64,000 bases of DNA, from the NCBI GenBank assembly GCA_000980375.1, contig LARD01000002.1, positions 1 through 64,000 on the forward strand, in the 5' to 3' direction. Positions 8,902 through 17,628 of the stretch are shown here, one piece after another. The number at the start of each line of letters is the position of its first letter. Position 1 is the first letter of the stretch. This DNA is from Clostridium sp. K4410.MGS-306. GTDB taxonomy: Bacteria; Cyanobacteriota; Vampirovibrionia; Gastranaerophilales; Gastranaerophilaceae. The translations under genes and the position numbers were made by a program. Below the pieces are notes generated by a model. The model ran no database searches and was not told the DNA's origin. It saw only the letters and a program-made list of their open reading frames with translations.

Positions 8902-10614
8902 ATGAAAAAGAAAATCAATATCAAAAATGTATTCTCCGGTTTTTCGCTTGCAGAAGCTTTGATTGTGCTGTTGATTGTCGCAATTATTGTAGCAATAAGC
9001 GCTCCGTTGATTACAAAGAGAAGAAAATCTCTCAGAGAAAACGCTGTCCACGGCAAATGGGCATGCAAATACATAGACGGAACACTGCACTCTGCAACAG
9101 CTGAAAATGTTGATGACCCGCTTCCTGATGACAGTGAGTGGGAAAAAGATTGCAAATTTCCATCAATTGCAAAAAATGTAAAATATCTGTGGGTAGAAGT
9201 TTACGGCGGAGGCGGCGGCGGTGCACGCGGTTATGCTACCCCGTGGATAAGCAAAACATACAGCTATGATCTTGGAACTCCCGCCCCAAGAGACGGGGAA
9301 TACGATATAACAGCCTCTGTTTCAAACAGAGGGTATTCAATGTCCTGGAAAAATGAAAACAATTTGAATGCAGACGGAATATATTATTCCAACGACCCTG
9401 ATACAAGGACTGTATGCAACGGTAGATACTTTGGAGAATATGAAAAACAAGACGATGTACTTACATATGCAAGCTGTAAAACCTATACTGCAAAAGATGT
9501 GTGTATTTATACCGGTGACAGCTCTGCCATAAAAAGAGATGATTGTATCAGCAGTGTCGAACGCGCAGGCACATATTGCTACAGAAATACAGCAGAGCGC
9601 CCTCCTTATTATTACAACCTCCCCGCTCTGCTGCTCGCCCAATGCAAGGCTTCCGGTTATGAAAATTGTACTTTCAACCCCAATTCAGTAACATATACAA
9701 AAACCAAACAAAAATGCCTGAACACAAGGAGTCTTCCTTATGTTTATTACGGTTCTTCCGCCCCCGGAATTTCAGGAAAAGTGTACCTGAAAGAAGGCGA
9801 ATACCTCAAATTTAAGGTGGATAATCAGGGCGAATATTATCCTTCCGGAAATTTAGGCGGGTATGAACATTATTCCGCTAATGACGGGGATGATTATGCG
9901 CTTTACCACCACAAATCAGAAATCCAAGACGGAGTTATGCATGTGGGCGAAAAACTTGTTGCAAAGATGAGCGGGGGCAAGGCAGGTATTTTTACTGAAA
10001 CAACCTCAAAATCCTCAAGATGCTGTACAAACTGTGGAAAATTGGACAAATATCCAAACTCATCAAAAACAAGCACTGTGTTCTGTGCAAAAGATGGTGA
10101 AAACGGCAAAACTACCTTGAGTGACGATTATAGCTATTTGAAAAAAAATTCGTCGACATCAAAAAGCCAAATGTCTATTTTAAATCAGGATTTTGAATAC
10201 TACAACGGATGCAGCGGTGCCAACGGCAGTTATAGTGCCAATTTGTTCCCTGCGTCAAGAAACCATAATTATGAAATAAAAGTTGGCAAAGGCGGAAACG
10301 GTGCAACCGGCGAGGATGATAACACCGTATCAAAAAGTGCACAAGACGGTGAGGATTCTTACTTTGGATGGATAAGAGGAGCCGGCGGCAAAGGTGCGGG
10401 GGATTATTGCAAAACATCAACCGTACAAGAGCAAGAAACTAATATTTACAACTCATCTACAGGCGGCAAAGGCGGTTCTGTTGAGTTTCCCGATGGAAAA
10501 ATACCACAGAGAAACTATGCTCTGACAATAGAAGAGGACAAATATCCCAACAGCAGATGGACTGTAACAGACGGACAAAACGGTAAGAGCGGAATTATTG
10601 TTGTGAGCTGGTAA
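8902..10614 (+). CDS. Glycine-rich prepilin-like protein, operon gene 1
   Basis: A 570-residue protein with a 13-residue basic leader and a prepilin cleavage site G/FSLAEAL (Gly13, Phe+1, Glu+5). A single hydrophobic helix ends in APLITKRRK. Downstream are HGKWACKYIDG, a second Cys in CKFPSIAKN, and a GGGGGG block. The middle part is unusually Cys-, Tyr- and Asp-rich with several CxxC-like spacings. The C-terminal part has IKVGKGGNGATG and GAGGKGAG and ends exactly in IIVVSW. This fits a minor pilin or pseudopilin whose mature part is a large disulfide-stabilised surface domain. It is the first of four prepilin genes; the next starts 12 bp downstream. Function is inferred; the prepilin signal is directly seen. 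Confidence 0.85.
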   Translation: MKKKINIKNVFSGFSLAEALIVLLIVAIIVAISAPLITKRRKSLRENAVHGKWACKYIDGTLHSATAENVDDPLPDDSEWEKDCKFPSIAKNVKYLWVEVYGGGGGGARGYATPWISKTYSYDLGTPAPRDGEYDITASVSNRGYSMSWKNENNLNADGIYYSNDPDTRTVCNGRYFGEYEKQDDVLTYASCKTYTAKDVCIYTGDSSAIKRDDCISSVERAGTYCYRNTAERPPYYYNLPALLLAQCKASGYENCTFNPNSVTYTKTKQKCLNTRSLPYVYYGSSAPGISGKVYLKEGEYLKFKVDNQGEYYPSGNLGGYEHYSANDGDDYALYHHKSEIQDGVMHVGEKLVAKMSGGKAGIFTETTSKSSRCCTNCGKLDKYPNSSKTSTVFCAKDGENGKTTLSDDYSYLKKNSSTSKSQMSILNQDFEYYNGCSGANGSYSANLFPASRNHNYEIKVGKGGNGATGEDDNTVSKSAQDGEDSYFGWIRGAGGKGAGDYCKTSTVQEQETNIYNSSTGGKGGSVEFPDGKIPQRNYALTIEEDKYPNSRWTVTDGQNGKSGIIVVSW

Positions 10615-10626
10615 AAAGGATTTATA

Positions 10627-12009
10627 ATGGTTTTAACACGCAAAAAAACAGCATATACACTGGCAGAAATGCTTATAGTACTTTTGATAATTGCACTCAT
10701 TGCTATAGGCTCAACACCATTGCTGGTAAAAAAAGGCAAAAAACAAAAAGAAAAGCTCACCCATGGAACATATGCCTGTACTGTTTTTGACGGTGAGGAG
10801 TACTTTTTTCATTCTGACAAAAAAAATGATACCATTCCTTATTCAAAAGAGGGCTGGGCTCGCGGCAAATGCGGTACTTCTTTTGTAATGCCTTACAAAT
10901 CAGGCCTTTTAAATGTAAAACTCACAGGCGGAGGCGGTGCCGGCGGTGATGCTTCTGTAAAATGGGATGATTCTGTTGCTCCTCGTGCTTTTTATGATGA
11001 CAACACTTATATTGTGTCCACAAGCGGTTATTATGACATTATAGTCTCGGGCTCCAAAGGCAGCAGCTCTTCTGTAACACAGTGGAATGCAACTATTGAC
11101 GGTAAAGAGCACAACTGTTTTGCAGAAACCGCAAAAGCCGGCGAAACAGCATTTTTCTCTGGAGCTGTTTATCTCAACAAATCAGACAAAATAGATATAA
11201 AATTTGAACATGAGTCAATGGGGTCTTTGAATTTAGATTGCTCTTCTCAAATACAAATACCTTCGTCACAAATCGGCCAAAACGGCAAAGATATTGTTAT
11301 ATCAAAAAACTCTTCCACGATACTCAGGGTTGAAGGTTCAAAAGCCGGTTCTTACAGATGCAATTCAGCTAATTTGTGCGCCGGACACTTTGAAGCACGT
11401 CAGGGTGACAACGGTTCTGTGACAACATATACGTCTTTTGCAGACAAAGAAGAATCAGTCGGTTCAAACGGTTATGACTACGGTGTTGTAATAATAAAAT
11501 GGTCTGACAAAAACAATACTCAAAAAGCCTTTTTGCCCAAAGCCGGCTGCGGGGGTACTGCAGGCGAGATAAGATCTGCTCTTTATCCTATTTTGAGGAA
11601 CAAATTGCCGGAAGTAAAAGTAGGATCAGGCGGTACTTCTCAAAAAGAAGCTCAAGACACTACCTTTGGCTCATTAAGAGCGTCTGCCGGCCGTAACAAT
11701 GTTGTATGTTCAACAAAAACAGACGACTACAACGGGGTTGAAGGCAAAACTTTCAGCGCTATAGCAGACCTTAACTCAAAAGGCGGTGCGGGCGGAATCT
11801 CTGTGCCTACCGAAGAAATAAACGGCTCTGATGCAACAGGTTTTTCATCAGGCGGCGGGGGCGGTGCAATTTATTTTGACACAATCCCTTCTTATGACAC
11901 ATCAAAGTCTTATGAAGACAATCTTGATCCGTTTTTAAACGGTGTACAAAGGTGGAATCAGGGCTCCGGCGGAAAAGGCGGAGAAGGGTTGTTAATTATC
12001 ACTTGGTAA
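10627..12009 (+). CDS. Glycine-rich prepilin-like protein, operon gene 2
   Basis: A 460-residue member of the same family. The leader MVLTRKKTA precedes YTLAEMLIVLLI, so residue -1 would be Ala and +1 Tyr, a variant prepilin peptidase site with Glu+5 kept. HGTYACTVFDG, CGTSFVMPYKSG and a GGGGAGGD block follow. The C-terminal half holds AGCGGTAGEI, VKVGSGGTS and GGGGGA and ends in LLIITW. AAGGA lies seven bases before ATG 10627. It is co-transcribed with its neighbours (gaps of 12 and 11 bp). It is probably a second, differently shaped tip or surface subunit of the same pilus-like structure. Confidence 0.84.
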   Translation: MVLTRKKTAYTLAEMLIVLLIIALIAIGSTPLLVKKGKKQKEKLTHGTYACTVFDGEEYFFHSDKKNDTIPYSKEGWARGKCGTSFVMPYKSGLLNVKLTGGGGAGGDASVKWDDSVAPRAFYDDNTYIVSTSGYYDIIVSGSKGSSSSVTQWNATIDGKEHNCFAETAKAGETAFFSGAVYLNKSDKIDIKFEHESMGSLNLDCSSQIQIPSSQIGQNGKDIVISKNSSTILRVEGSKAGSYRCNSANLCAGHFEARQGDNGSVTTYTSFADKEESVGSNGYDYGVVIIKWSDKNNTQKAFLPKAGCGGTAGEIRSALYPILRNKLPEVKVGSGGTSQKEAQDTTFGSLRASAGRNNVVCSTKTDDYNGVEGKTFSAIADLNSKGGAGGISVPTEEINGSDATGFSSGGGGGAIYFDTIPSYDTSKSYEDNLDPFLNGVQRWNQGSGGKGGEGLLIITW

Positions 12010-12020
12010 TGGAGTATTAA

Positions 12021-13499
12021 ATGAAAAAAATATTTGAAGAAGGTTTTTCTCTTTCAGAAGCACTTATCTTTTTGTTAATAACCTGTCTTGTTATGATAGC
12101 GACAATGCCTCTTATAACAATAAGACACATCAAGCTGCCAGAGAGGGCTCCTCACGGGAAATGGGCCTGTAAGCTGATAAACGGACAAATGTATTCTGCT
12201 ACGGCAGCCAATGTAAACGCCAAACTTCCTCCTGATGAAAAATGGAAAAAAGGCTGTACTTTTCCCGAGCTGCCGTCTTCTGTTTCGTATGTTATTGTAC
12301 AGGCAATAGGCGGCGGCGCATCAGGGCGTCAGGGGGATATGACCATAGGCTCTGAAAGCAAAACCGTGGATCTTTTCCCTTCTGATGAAGACAAATCTGT
12401 TTATACTGTTGAAGAAACAGGAAAATACAGAATTTACTTCCCCGGAGAATCCGGAAAACGAGGATATCTTACACCGGCTTATTTTGATGTTATGCTCAAC
12501 GGGTTCAAATACATGTCTTGTGCATTTGATTCTTCTTTGCCCAACAGTGTTGTGCCGTCTGTTACGTTTGATTATGACCTGAAACGAGGCGACAAGCTTG
12601 TTTTGGATATCAAAGACAGTGATACACAAAACAAATTTAATAACAGCTCGGAAAATCTTTGTGATTCCTCAAGACCAATTCTCGCTCAATGGGTGGATGA
12701 GCACGGCGTATCACACACAGAGCCATACAAGTTTCAATCTGTTGTGCACAAACCCGGAAATAACGGAAAAATCAGAATCCTGTCTTTGCAAGACGGTGCA
12801 AACACAAAAAATCTTGTGGAAATTAAAGGCAGCGGAGGCGGTTATTACGCTTCCTCCACGGATTCTTGCAATATTGATTGCTCAAGGCGTTACACTGCAC
12901 TGTATGACAGAGCCATGTGGAAACTTGAAGACTATATAAACACAAGCTCTGCCGCAGAATTTCAGAAGAGCTTTTCTTCCAACAAAACTGCCAAAATAAG
13001 CTCCCAGGGTCATACTCTTAGTTACTATGGCGGCTGCGGCGGCGCTGCAGGGCAGGTTAACACTGTTGTTGTGGAAAAACCTGACAAATCAAATATTGAA
13101 ATAAAAATCGGAAAAGGCGGCATAAACGGCGGTGACGGTGAGGATACCGTATTTGACTATATTGTTGCATCAGGCGGTATTGGTTGTGCTGATAACGGAG
13201 TCAATGCTTCTGTCAACGGAACAGACGGAGGCAGCGCAAACACTATGGCTGCACTCGATTCTGTAGGTGGTAAAGGCGGTGATGGAAAAATAGGTTTGCC
13301 TTTGTTGTCTTATACACAAATGAAAGGCAAAGATGCAACAGGTCTGGGTTCCGGTGGCGGAGGCGGGGGAATTGCCTTAAAAATAAATAAACCTATTGAG
13401 GAATATCTTAATAATTCACTTATTTATCAGCTTGAAAATTACAAGGAACTTGGTGCAGTTGGCAACGGAGCTTCTGGAGGGGTAATTGTCTCATGGTAA
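12021..13499 (+). CDS. Glycine-rich prepilin-like protein, operon gene 3
   Basis: A 492-residue family member. The leader is only eight residues (MKKIFEEG), and then FSLSEALIFLLI forms the cleavage site and membrane helix. HGKWACKLING, CTFPELPSS and an AIGGGASG block follow. Later come GGCGGAAGQV, IKIGKGGINGGDGEDT and GSGGGGGG, and the last residues are GVIVSW. The run GKGG-x-x-GG-x-GEDT and then SGG recurs in other glycine-rich bacterial and phage surface proteins, where it forms packed polyglycine helices. Its 3' end overlaps the next gene by 7 bp, implying translational coupling. Confidence 0.85.
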   Translation: MKKIFEEGFSLSEALIFLLITCLVMIATMPLITIRHIKLPERAPHGKWACKLINGQMYSATAANVNAKLPPDEKWKKGCTFPELPSSVSYVIVQAIGGGASGRQGDMTIGSESKTVDLFPSDEDKSVYTVEETGKYRIYFPGESGKRGYLTPAYFDVMLNGFKYMSCAFDSSLPNSVVPSVTFDYDLKRGDKLVLDIKDSDTQNKFNNSSENLCDSSRPILAQWVDEHGVSHTEPYKFQSVVHKPGNNGKIRILSLQDGANTKNLVEIKGSGGGYYASSTDSCNIDCSRRYTALYDRAMWKLEDYINTSSAAEFQKSFSSNKTAKISSQGHTLSYYGGCGGAAGQVNTVVVEKPDKSNIEIKIGKGGINGGDGEDTVFDYIVASGGIGCADNGVNASVNGTDGGSANTMAALDSVGGKGGDGKIGLPLLSYTQMKGKDATGLGSGGGGGGIALKINKPIEEYLNNSLIYQLENYKELGAVGNGASGGVIVSW

Positions 13500-14308
13500 A
13501 ATTTTTCCAAAAAGCTTTTTCTCTTGCAGAAATGCTCATTGTGCTTGTTATTATCAGTATTGTTGTGGTGTTCACTCTTACTTTGATTAAACCGGATGAC
13601 TCTGCATTGAGAATACAATATTACAAGGCCTACAACACTGTTGCCACTGCGGCTTATAACATATATGAAAAAGCTCTCACCGAAAATAAAGAAATGTATG
13701 AAAACGAGGAATTGTGCTCTTTTTTAAAATACTATATAAACACAAGCAGTAAATATTCCTGTAACCAATCATATGTAGATTTATCGGGTTCTGCGTTTAA
13801 TAAAGACAATATACAATTTACTGCTTCAAACGGCATGGTTTTTTACATGTCACGCTCTTTTACAACAAATTATTTTCAAAAAGAACAAAAACACAGGATA
13901 ATATGGGTTGATATAAACGGCAAAAGAAGGCCAAACAGTGCAAAATGGCATGAAAACAAGCCCGCAGACATAGTTGCCTTTGATATAACAGACGGTGGAG
14001 AAGTTGTTCCCCTTGGTTATCCAAAAATAGATGTGAGATACATGAGCGCAAACGTTGTTTATTCAGACGAAGAACAAAAACAAGACACCATGTCGTTTTA
14101 CAAAGCGCAGCGCACAGCATTTGGACAGCAGCAGTATGAATACGAAGTTTTCAGCTACAATTTTGATCAGTCCGATCCCAGATTTGGCACAAGCGTATTG
14201 CAAATTGCCCCTCAATTTATCAATAAAGAAAATACACAACAAGCAAAGATTTGCAAAAATGATGATGGTGAGATTTTTCCCCGCTGCAGCCTGGATATTA
14301 TAAAATAG
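13493..14308 (+). CDS. Minor pilin/pseudopilin without glycine-rich domain
   Basis: A 271-residue prepilin: leader MVKFFQKA, then FSLAEMLIVLVIISIVVVF with Glu+5 and one membrane helix. Unlike its operon partners it has no polyglycine. Its mature part begins with a long helical segment (YYKAYNTVATAAYNIYEKAL) as in ordinary pilins. It then has TASNGMVFYM and WVDINGKRRPN, segments typical of PulG/GspH-like minor pilins. It may be the conventional subunit that builds or caps the filament carrying the three glycine-rich partners. It overlaps the preceding gene by 7 bp and is the last gene of the operon; no strong terminator hairpin is visible after it. Confidence 0.85.
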   Translation: MVKFFQKAFSLAEMLIVLVIISIVVVFTLTLIKPDDSALRIQYYKAYNTVATAAYNIYEKALTENKEMYENEELCSFLKYYINTSSKYSCNQSYVDLSGSAFNKDNIQFTASNGMVFYMSRSFTTNYFQKEQKHRIIWVDINGKRRPNSAKWHENKPADIVAFDITDGGEVVPLGYPKIDVRYMSANVVYSDEEQKQDTMSFYKAQRTAFGQQQYEYEVFSYNFDQSDPRFGTSVLQIAPQFINKENTQQAKICKNDDGEIFPRCSLDIIK

Positions 14309-14481
14309 ATGTTATTTTTTTTAGCACCACGGGTATTATTATTTTTGTGATGTCTTTTTAAAATGATGAAAAACCGTTTGTGTATTCAAAAAAAATATGC
14401 TAGTCTAGAGACTGTAAAACTAATGGTTTCATAAAATATAAAAAAACACGATATACTCAGTTTATTAAAAGGAGACAAACT

Positions 14482-17160
14482 ATGACAGAAAAACGAGTAT
14501 GGTTATTTGAAGAAGGCGATGCTTCAATGCGTAATCTTCTGGGCGGTAAGGGTGCAAACCTCGCTGAAATGACTAATTTGGGCTTGCCCGTACCTCCGGG
14601 GTTAACAATCACTACAGAAACCTGTATGGATTATATAAACCACGGCAACAAAATGCCTTATGGGGTTATGGACGAAGTTAAAGCAGCTTTGAAAAAAGTT
14701 GAAGAAAAAGCCGGCAAAAAATTCGGCGACAGCGAAAACCCTCTTCTTGTTTCAGTACGTTCAGGCGCTAGACTCTCAATGCCCGGCATGATGGAAACAA
14801 TCCTTAACCTCGGTATGAACGATGAAACCGTTGAAGGCATGATTAAATTGACCAACAACCCTCGTTTTTGTTATGACTCATACAGACGTTTCTTAACAAT
14901 GTTCGGCTCTGTTGCATGGGACATTGAAAGAATGAAGTTTGAAGAATACATCGACAAAATCAAAAAAGAAAAAGGATATAAACTCGACGTTGAGCTCTCT
15001 GCCGATGACTGGAAATCTTTGATTGAACCTTACAAAGCTTTGATTAAAGCAGAAACAGGCAAAGACTTCCCTCAAGATCCTTATGTTCAATTGGAAGAAG
15101 CTATTGAAGCGGTATTCCGCTCCTGGAATATCCCCCGTGCGGTAGCATATCGAAACCACTACAAAATTGACCACAACTACGGTACAGCCGTAAACGTCCA
15201 AACAATGGTCTTCGGTAACATGGGCGATGACTGTGCTACAGGTGTATCTTTCACAAGAAACCCCTCCACAGGCGAAAACAAATTCTATGGCGAATATCTG
15301 ACAAACGCACAGGGCGAGGACGTTGTTGCAGGTATCAGAACACCTCATCCGATTGCAGACCTCGAAAAAGAAATGCCCGAACAGTACAAACAATACGTTG
15401 ATATTGCAAAAAAACTTGAAGAAGGCTACAAAGATGTTCAGGATATGGAATTTACAATCGAAAGAGGCAAACTCTACATCCTCCAGACAAGAAACGGTAA
15501 AAGAACTGCAAAAGCTTCTGTACGTATAGCTGTAGAAATGGCAGAAGAAGGCATTATTGATAAAGAAAGAGCAATCGAGCTCGTTGACCCGAATCAGCTT
15601 TATCAGGTACTCTTGCCTGACTTTGACCCCGCTGCTAAAAAAGAAGCACACAAGATTGCTCAAGGCCTTGCAGCTTCTCCGGGTGCTGCTGTGGGTAAAA
15701 TCGTTTTTGATACAGAAGAAGCTGCGCAAAGAGGCAGCGCAGGCGAAAAAGTTATCCTCGTGCGTTTGGAAACATGCCCTGATGATATCCACGGTATGAT
15801 TGCTTCTCAAGGTGTACTTACTTTAAGAGGCGGCATGACTTCTCACGCTGCCGTTGTTGCAAAAGGTATGGGCAAACCATGTGTTGCAGGCTGCGAAGAC
15901 CTTAAAATCGACCTTAAAAACGGTACATTAACTGACGGAAGCGGCAAAGTCTACCACGAAAACGACATTATCTCGCTTGACGGCGGTACAGGTGAAGTAT
16001 TTGAAGGCTCTGTACACCTTGTTCCTCCGACATTGGATGACAACTTCAAAAAACTCTTTGAATGGGTTAACGATGTTAAACTCTTGAGCGTACGCGCTAA
16101 CGCAGACACACCTCAAGACGTTGCAAAAGCTCTTGAAATGGGCGCAGAAGGCGTTGGTCTCTGTAGAACAGAGCACATGTTTATGGATCCAGCCAGATTG
16201 CCATGGGTACAAAAGATGATTATTGCAGAAAATACAGAACAAAGAAAAGAAGCTTTAAACCATCTACTGCCTATGCAGTATCAAGACTTCTATGACATGT
16301 TCAAGGCTCTTGGCGACAAACCTATGACAATCCGTCTTTTAGACCCGCCGCTTCACGAGTTCTTGCCATCCAAGGAAGAATTGATTGCCACTGTTGCAAC
16401 CAAAAAAGCGTTGAATCAAGACTATGCAAAAGATGAAGAAATGCTTCACCTTGTTGAAAAAATGTCTGAATCCAACCCGATGATGGGTCTTCGCGGATGC
16501 CGTCTGGGTCTTACATTCCCTGAAATCAATGAAATGCAGGTTAGAGCTATCTTCTACGCTGCATGCGACTTGAAAAAAGAAGGTCTTGATGTAAAACCCG
16601 AAGTCATGATTCCGCTTGTCGGCCACGTAAACGAGCTTAAAGAAGCAAAAGCTGTAGCAGAACGCGTTGCCAAAGAAGTTATGGCAGAAAAAGGTGTGTC
16701 AGTTGATTACATGATTGGTACGATGATTGAAATTCCTCGTGCTGCTTTGACAGCTGACCAGATTGCAGAATATGCCGAGTTCTTCTCATTTGGTACAAAC
16801 GACCTTACTCAGATGACATTTGGCTATTCAAGAGACGATGCAGAAGGCAAATTCTTGCAAAAATATGTGGATAACAAAATTCTGCCTTCCAATCCGTTCC
16901 AAACTCTGGACCAGGAAGGCGTTGGCCAGTTGATGAAAATTGCACTGGACAAAGCCCTAAGCGTCAAACCGCACCTCAAACGCGGTATCTGCGGCGAACA
17001 CGGCGGCGACCCGGCTTCTGTTAAATTCTGCCACAGAATCGGCTTGAATTATGTATCGTGCTCACCGTTCAGAGTTCCGCAAGCCAGACTTGCTGCTGCT
17101 CAAGCGGTAATTGAGTTCAAACACTCAAAAGAAGAAGTCGGTACACTCGGCTGTAAATAA
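14482..17160 (+). CDS. ppdK: Pyruvate, phosphate dikinase
   Basis: An 892-residue enzyme interconverting pyruvate + ATP + Pi and phosphoenolpyruvate + AMP + PPi. It is a key glycolytic or gluconeogenic switch in many fermentative gut bacteria. The N-terminal ATP-grasp domain starts with GGKGANLAEMTNLGLPVPPG. The swivelling phosphohistidine domain carries GGMTSHAAVVAKGMGKPC. The C-terminal TIM barrel shows GCRLGLTFPEI and CGEHGGDPASVKF with the catalytic Cys. The length is standard. The start at ATG 14482 is preceded by AAGGAGA. Within the 173-bp upstream gap a TATACT at 14452-14457 could be the -10. A clear terminator follows at 17182-17213. Confidence 0.97.
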   Translation: MTEKRVWLFEEGDASMRNLLGGKGANLAEMTNLGLPVPPGLTITTETCMDYINHGNKMPYGVMDEVKAALKKVEEKAGKKFGDSENPLLVSVRSGARLSMPGMMETILNLGMNDETVEGMIKLTNNPRFCYDSYRRFLTMFGSVAWDIERMKFEEYIDKIKKEKGYKLDVELSADDWKSLIEPYKALIKAETGKDFPQDPYVQLEEAIEAVFRSWNIPRAVAYRNHYKIDHNYGTAVNVQTMVFGNMGDDCATGVSFTRNPSTGENKFYGEYLTNAQGEDVVAGIRTPHPIADLEKEMPEQYKQYVDIAKKLEEGYKDVQDMEFTIERGKLYILQTRNGKRTAKASVRIAVEMAEEGIIDKERAIELVDPNQLYQVLLPDFDPAAKKEAHKIAQGLAASPGAAVGKIVFDTEEAAQRGSAGEKVILVRLETCPDDIHGMIASQGVLTLRGGMTSHAAVVAKGMGKPCVAGCEDLKIDLKNGTLTDGSGKVYHENDIISLDGGTGEVFEGSVHLVPPTLDDNFKKLFEWVNDVKLLSVRANADTPQDVAKALEMGAEGVGLCRTEHMFMDPARLPWVQKMIIAENTEQRKEALNHLLPMQYQDFYDMFKALGDKPMTIRLLDPPLHEFLPSKEELIATVATKKALNQDYAKDEEMLHLVEKMSESNPMMGLRGCRLGLTFPEINEMQVRAIFYAACDLKKEGLDVKPEVMIPLVGHVNELKEAKAVAERVAKEVMAEKGVSVDYMIGTMIEIPRAALTADQIAEYAEFFSFGTNDLTQMTFGYSRDDAEGKFLQKYVDNKILPSNPFQTLDQEGVGQLMKIALDKALSVKPHLKRGICGEHGGDPASVKFCHRIGLNYVSCSPFRVPQARLAAAQAVIEFKHSKEEVGTLGCK

Positions 17161-17181
17161 TCAATTTCTTTTAAAATTAAA

Positions 17182-17213
17182 AGACCTGAGATTTATTTCT
17201 CAGGTCTTTTTTT
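17182..17213 (+). terminator. Intrinsic terminator after ppdK
   Basis: AGACCTGAGA (17182-17191) pairs with TCTCAGGTCT (17199-17208) in a perfect 10-bp stem with a 7-base loop, followed by a run of T. Because glutaredoxin converges from the other side and A residues precede the stem, it may work in both directions. Confidence 0.9.
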
Positions 17214-17219
17214 ATTTAA

Positions 17220-17483
17220 TTAATTCAATATTTCATCAAGCTTTTTTGTTTTGTAAAGGTGTTCCAAATCGTCGTATCCGCCAACATAATTGTCGTTAAT
17301 TATTATTTGCGGAACAGTTGAAATGCATGGCTGGTTGTATTTTTGGCTCAAATTTGCGCACATTTCATCAAAATTTTCATCGCAGTTGATTTCTTCAAAT
17401 TCGATATTTAACATTTGCAGCAGCCTTTTTGCTTTTACGCAATAAGGGCATGTGGCTGATGTGTAGACAATTGCTTTATTCAT
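17220..17483 (-). CDS. Glutaredoxin
   Basis: An 87-residue thioredoxin-fold protein with the dithiol active site CPYC at residues 12-15, the cis-proline segment STVPQIIIND and the glutathione-binding GGYDDLEHL. This is the GrxC-type glutaredoxin that reduces protein disulfides and mixed glutathione disulfides in the cytoplasm. It reads towards ppdK and shares the terminator between them. GGAG lies a few bases upstream of ATG 17483. An additional Cys pair-free C-terminus and the normal length show it is intact. Confidence 0.95.
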   Translation of the reverse strand: MNKAIVYTSATCPYCVKAKRLLQMLNIEFEEINCDENFDEMCANLSQKYNQPCISTVPQIIINDNYVGGYDDLEHLYKTKKLDEILN

Positions 17484-17568
17484 AAAAACTCCTTATTTTA
17501 ATCTTACAAAGCTATCATAATCTCTCTTTCACAAATAAACAATATCCCACAGGAGTATTAAAGGTTTA

Positions 17569-17598
17569 TTGAAAAAGAGCGTAAATTAATAGTATAAT
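17569..17598 (+). promoter_or_regulatory. Promoter of the FixC/FixX-recJ gene group
   Basis: TTGAAA at 17569-17574, an 18-bp spacer and TATAAT at 17593-17598 precede the FixC-like gene by about 30 bp. A GGGGGAG ribosome site lies between promoter and ATG 17629. Confidence 0.55.
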
Positions 17599-17628
17599 TG
17601 TTTTTGTCACGGGGGAGTTCAATAAAAA

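Noticed and set aside
14893..15810. Long minus-strand open frame opposite ppdK
   Set aside because: It lies wholly inside the highly conserved ppdK coding region. Its composition (Cys/Phe/Ser-rich) is that of an antisense reading, with no start signal.
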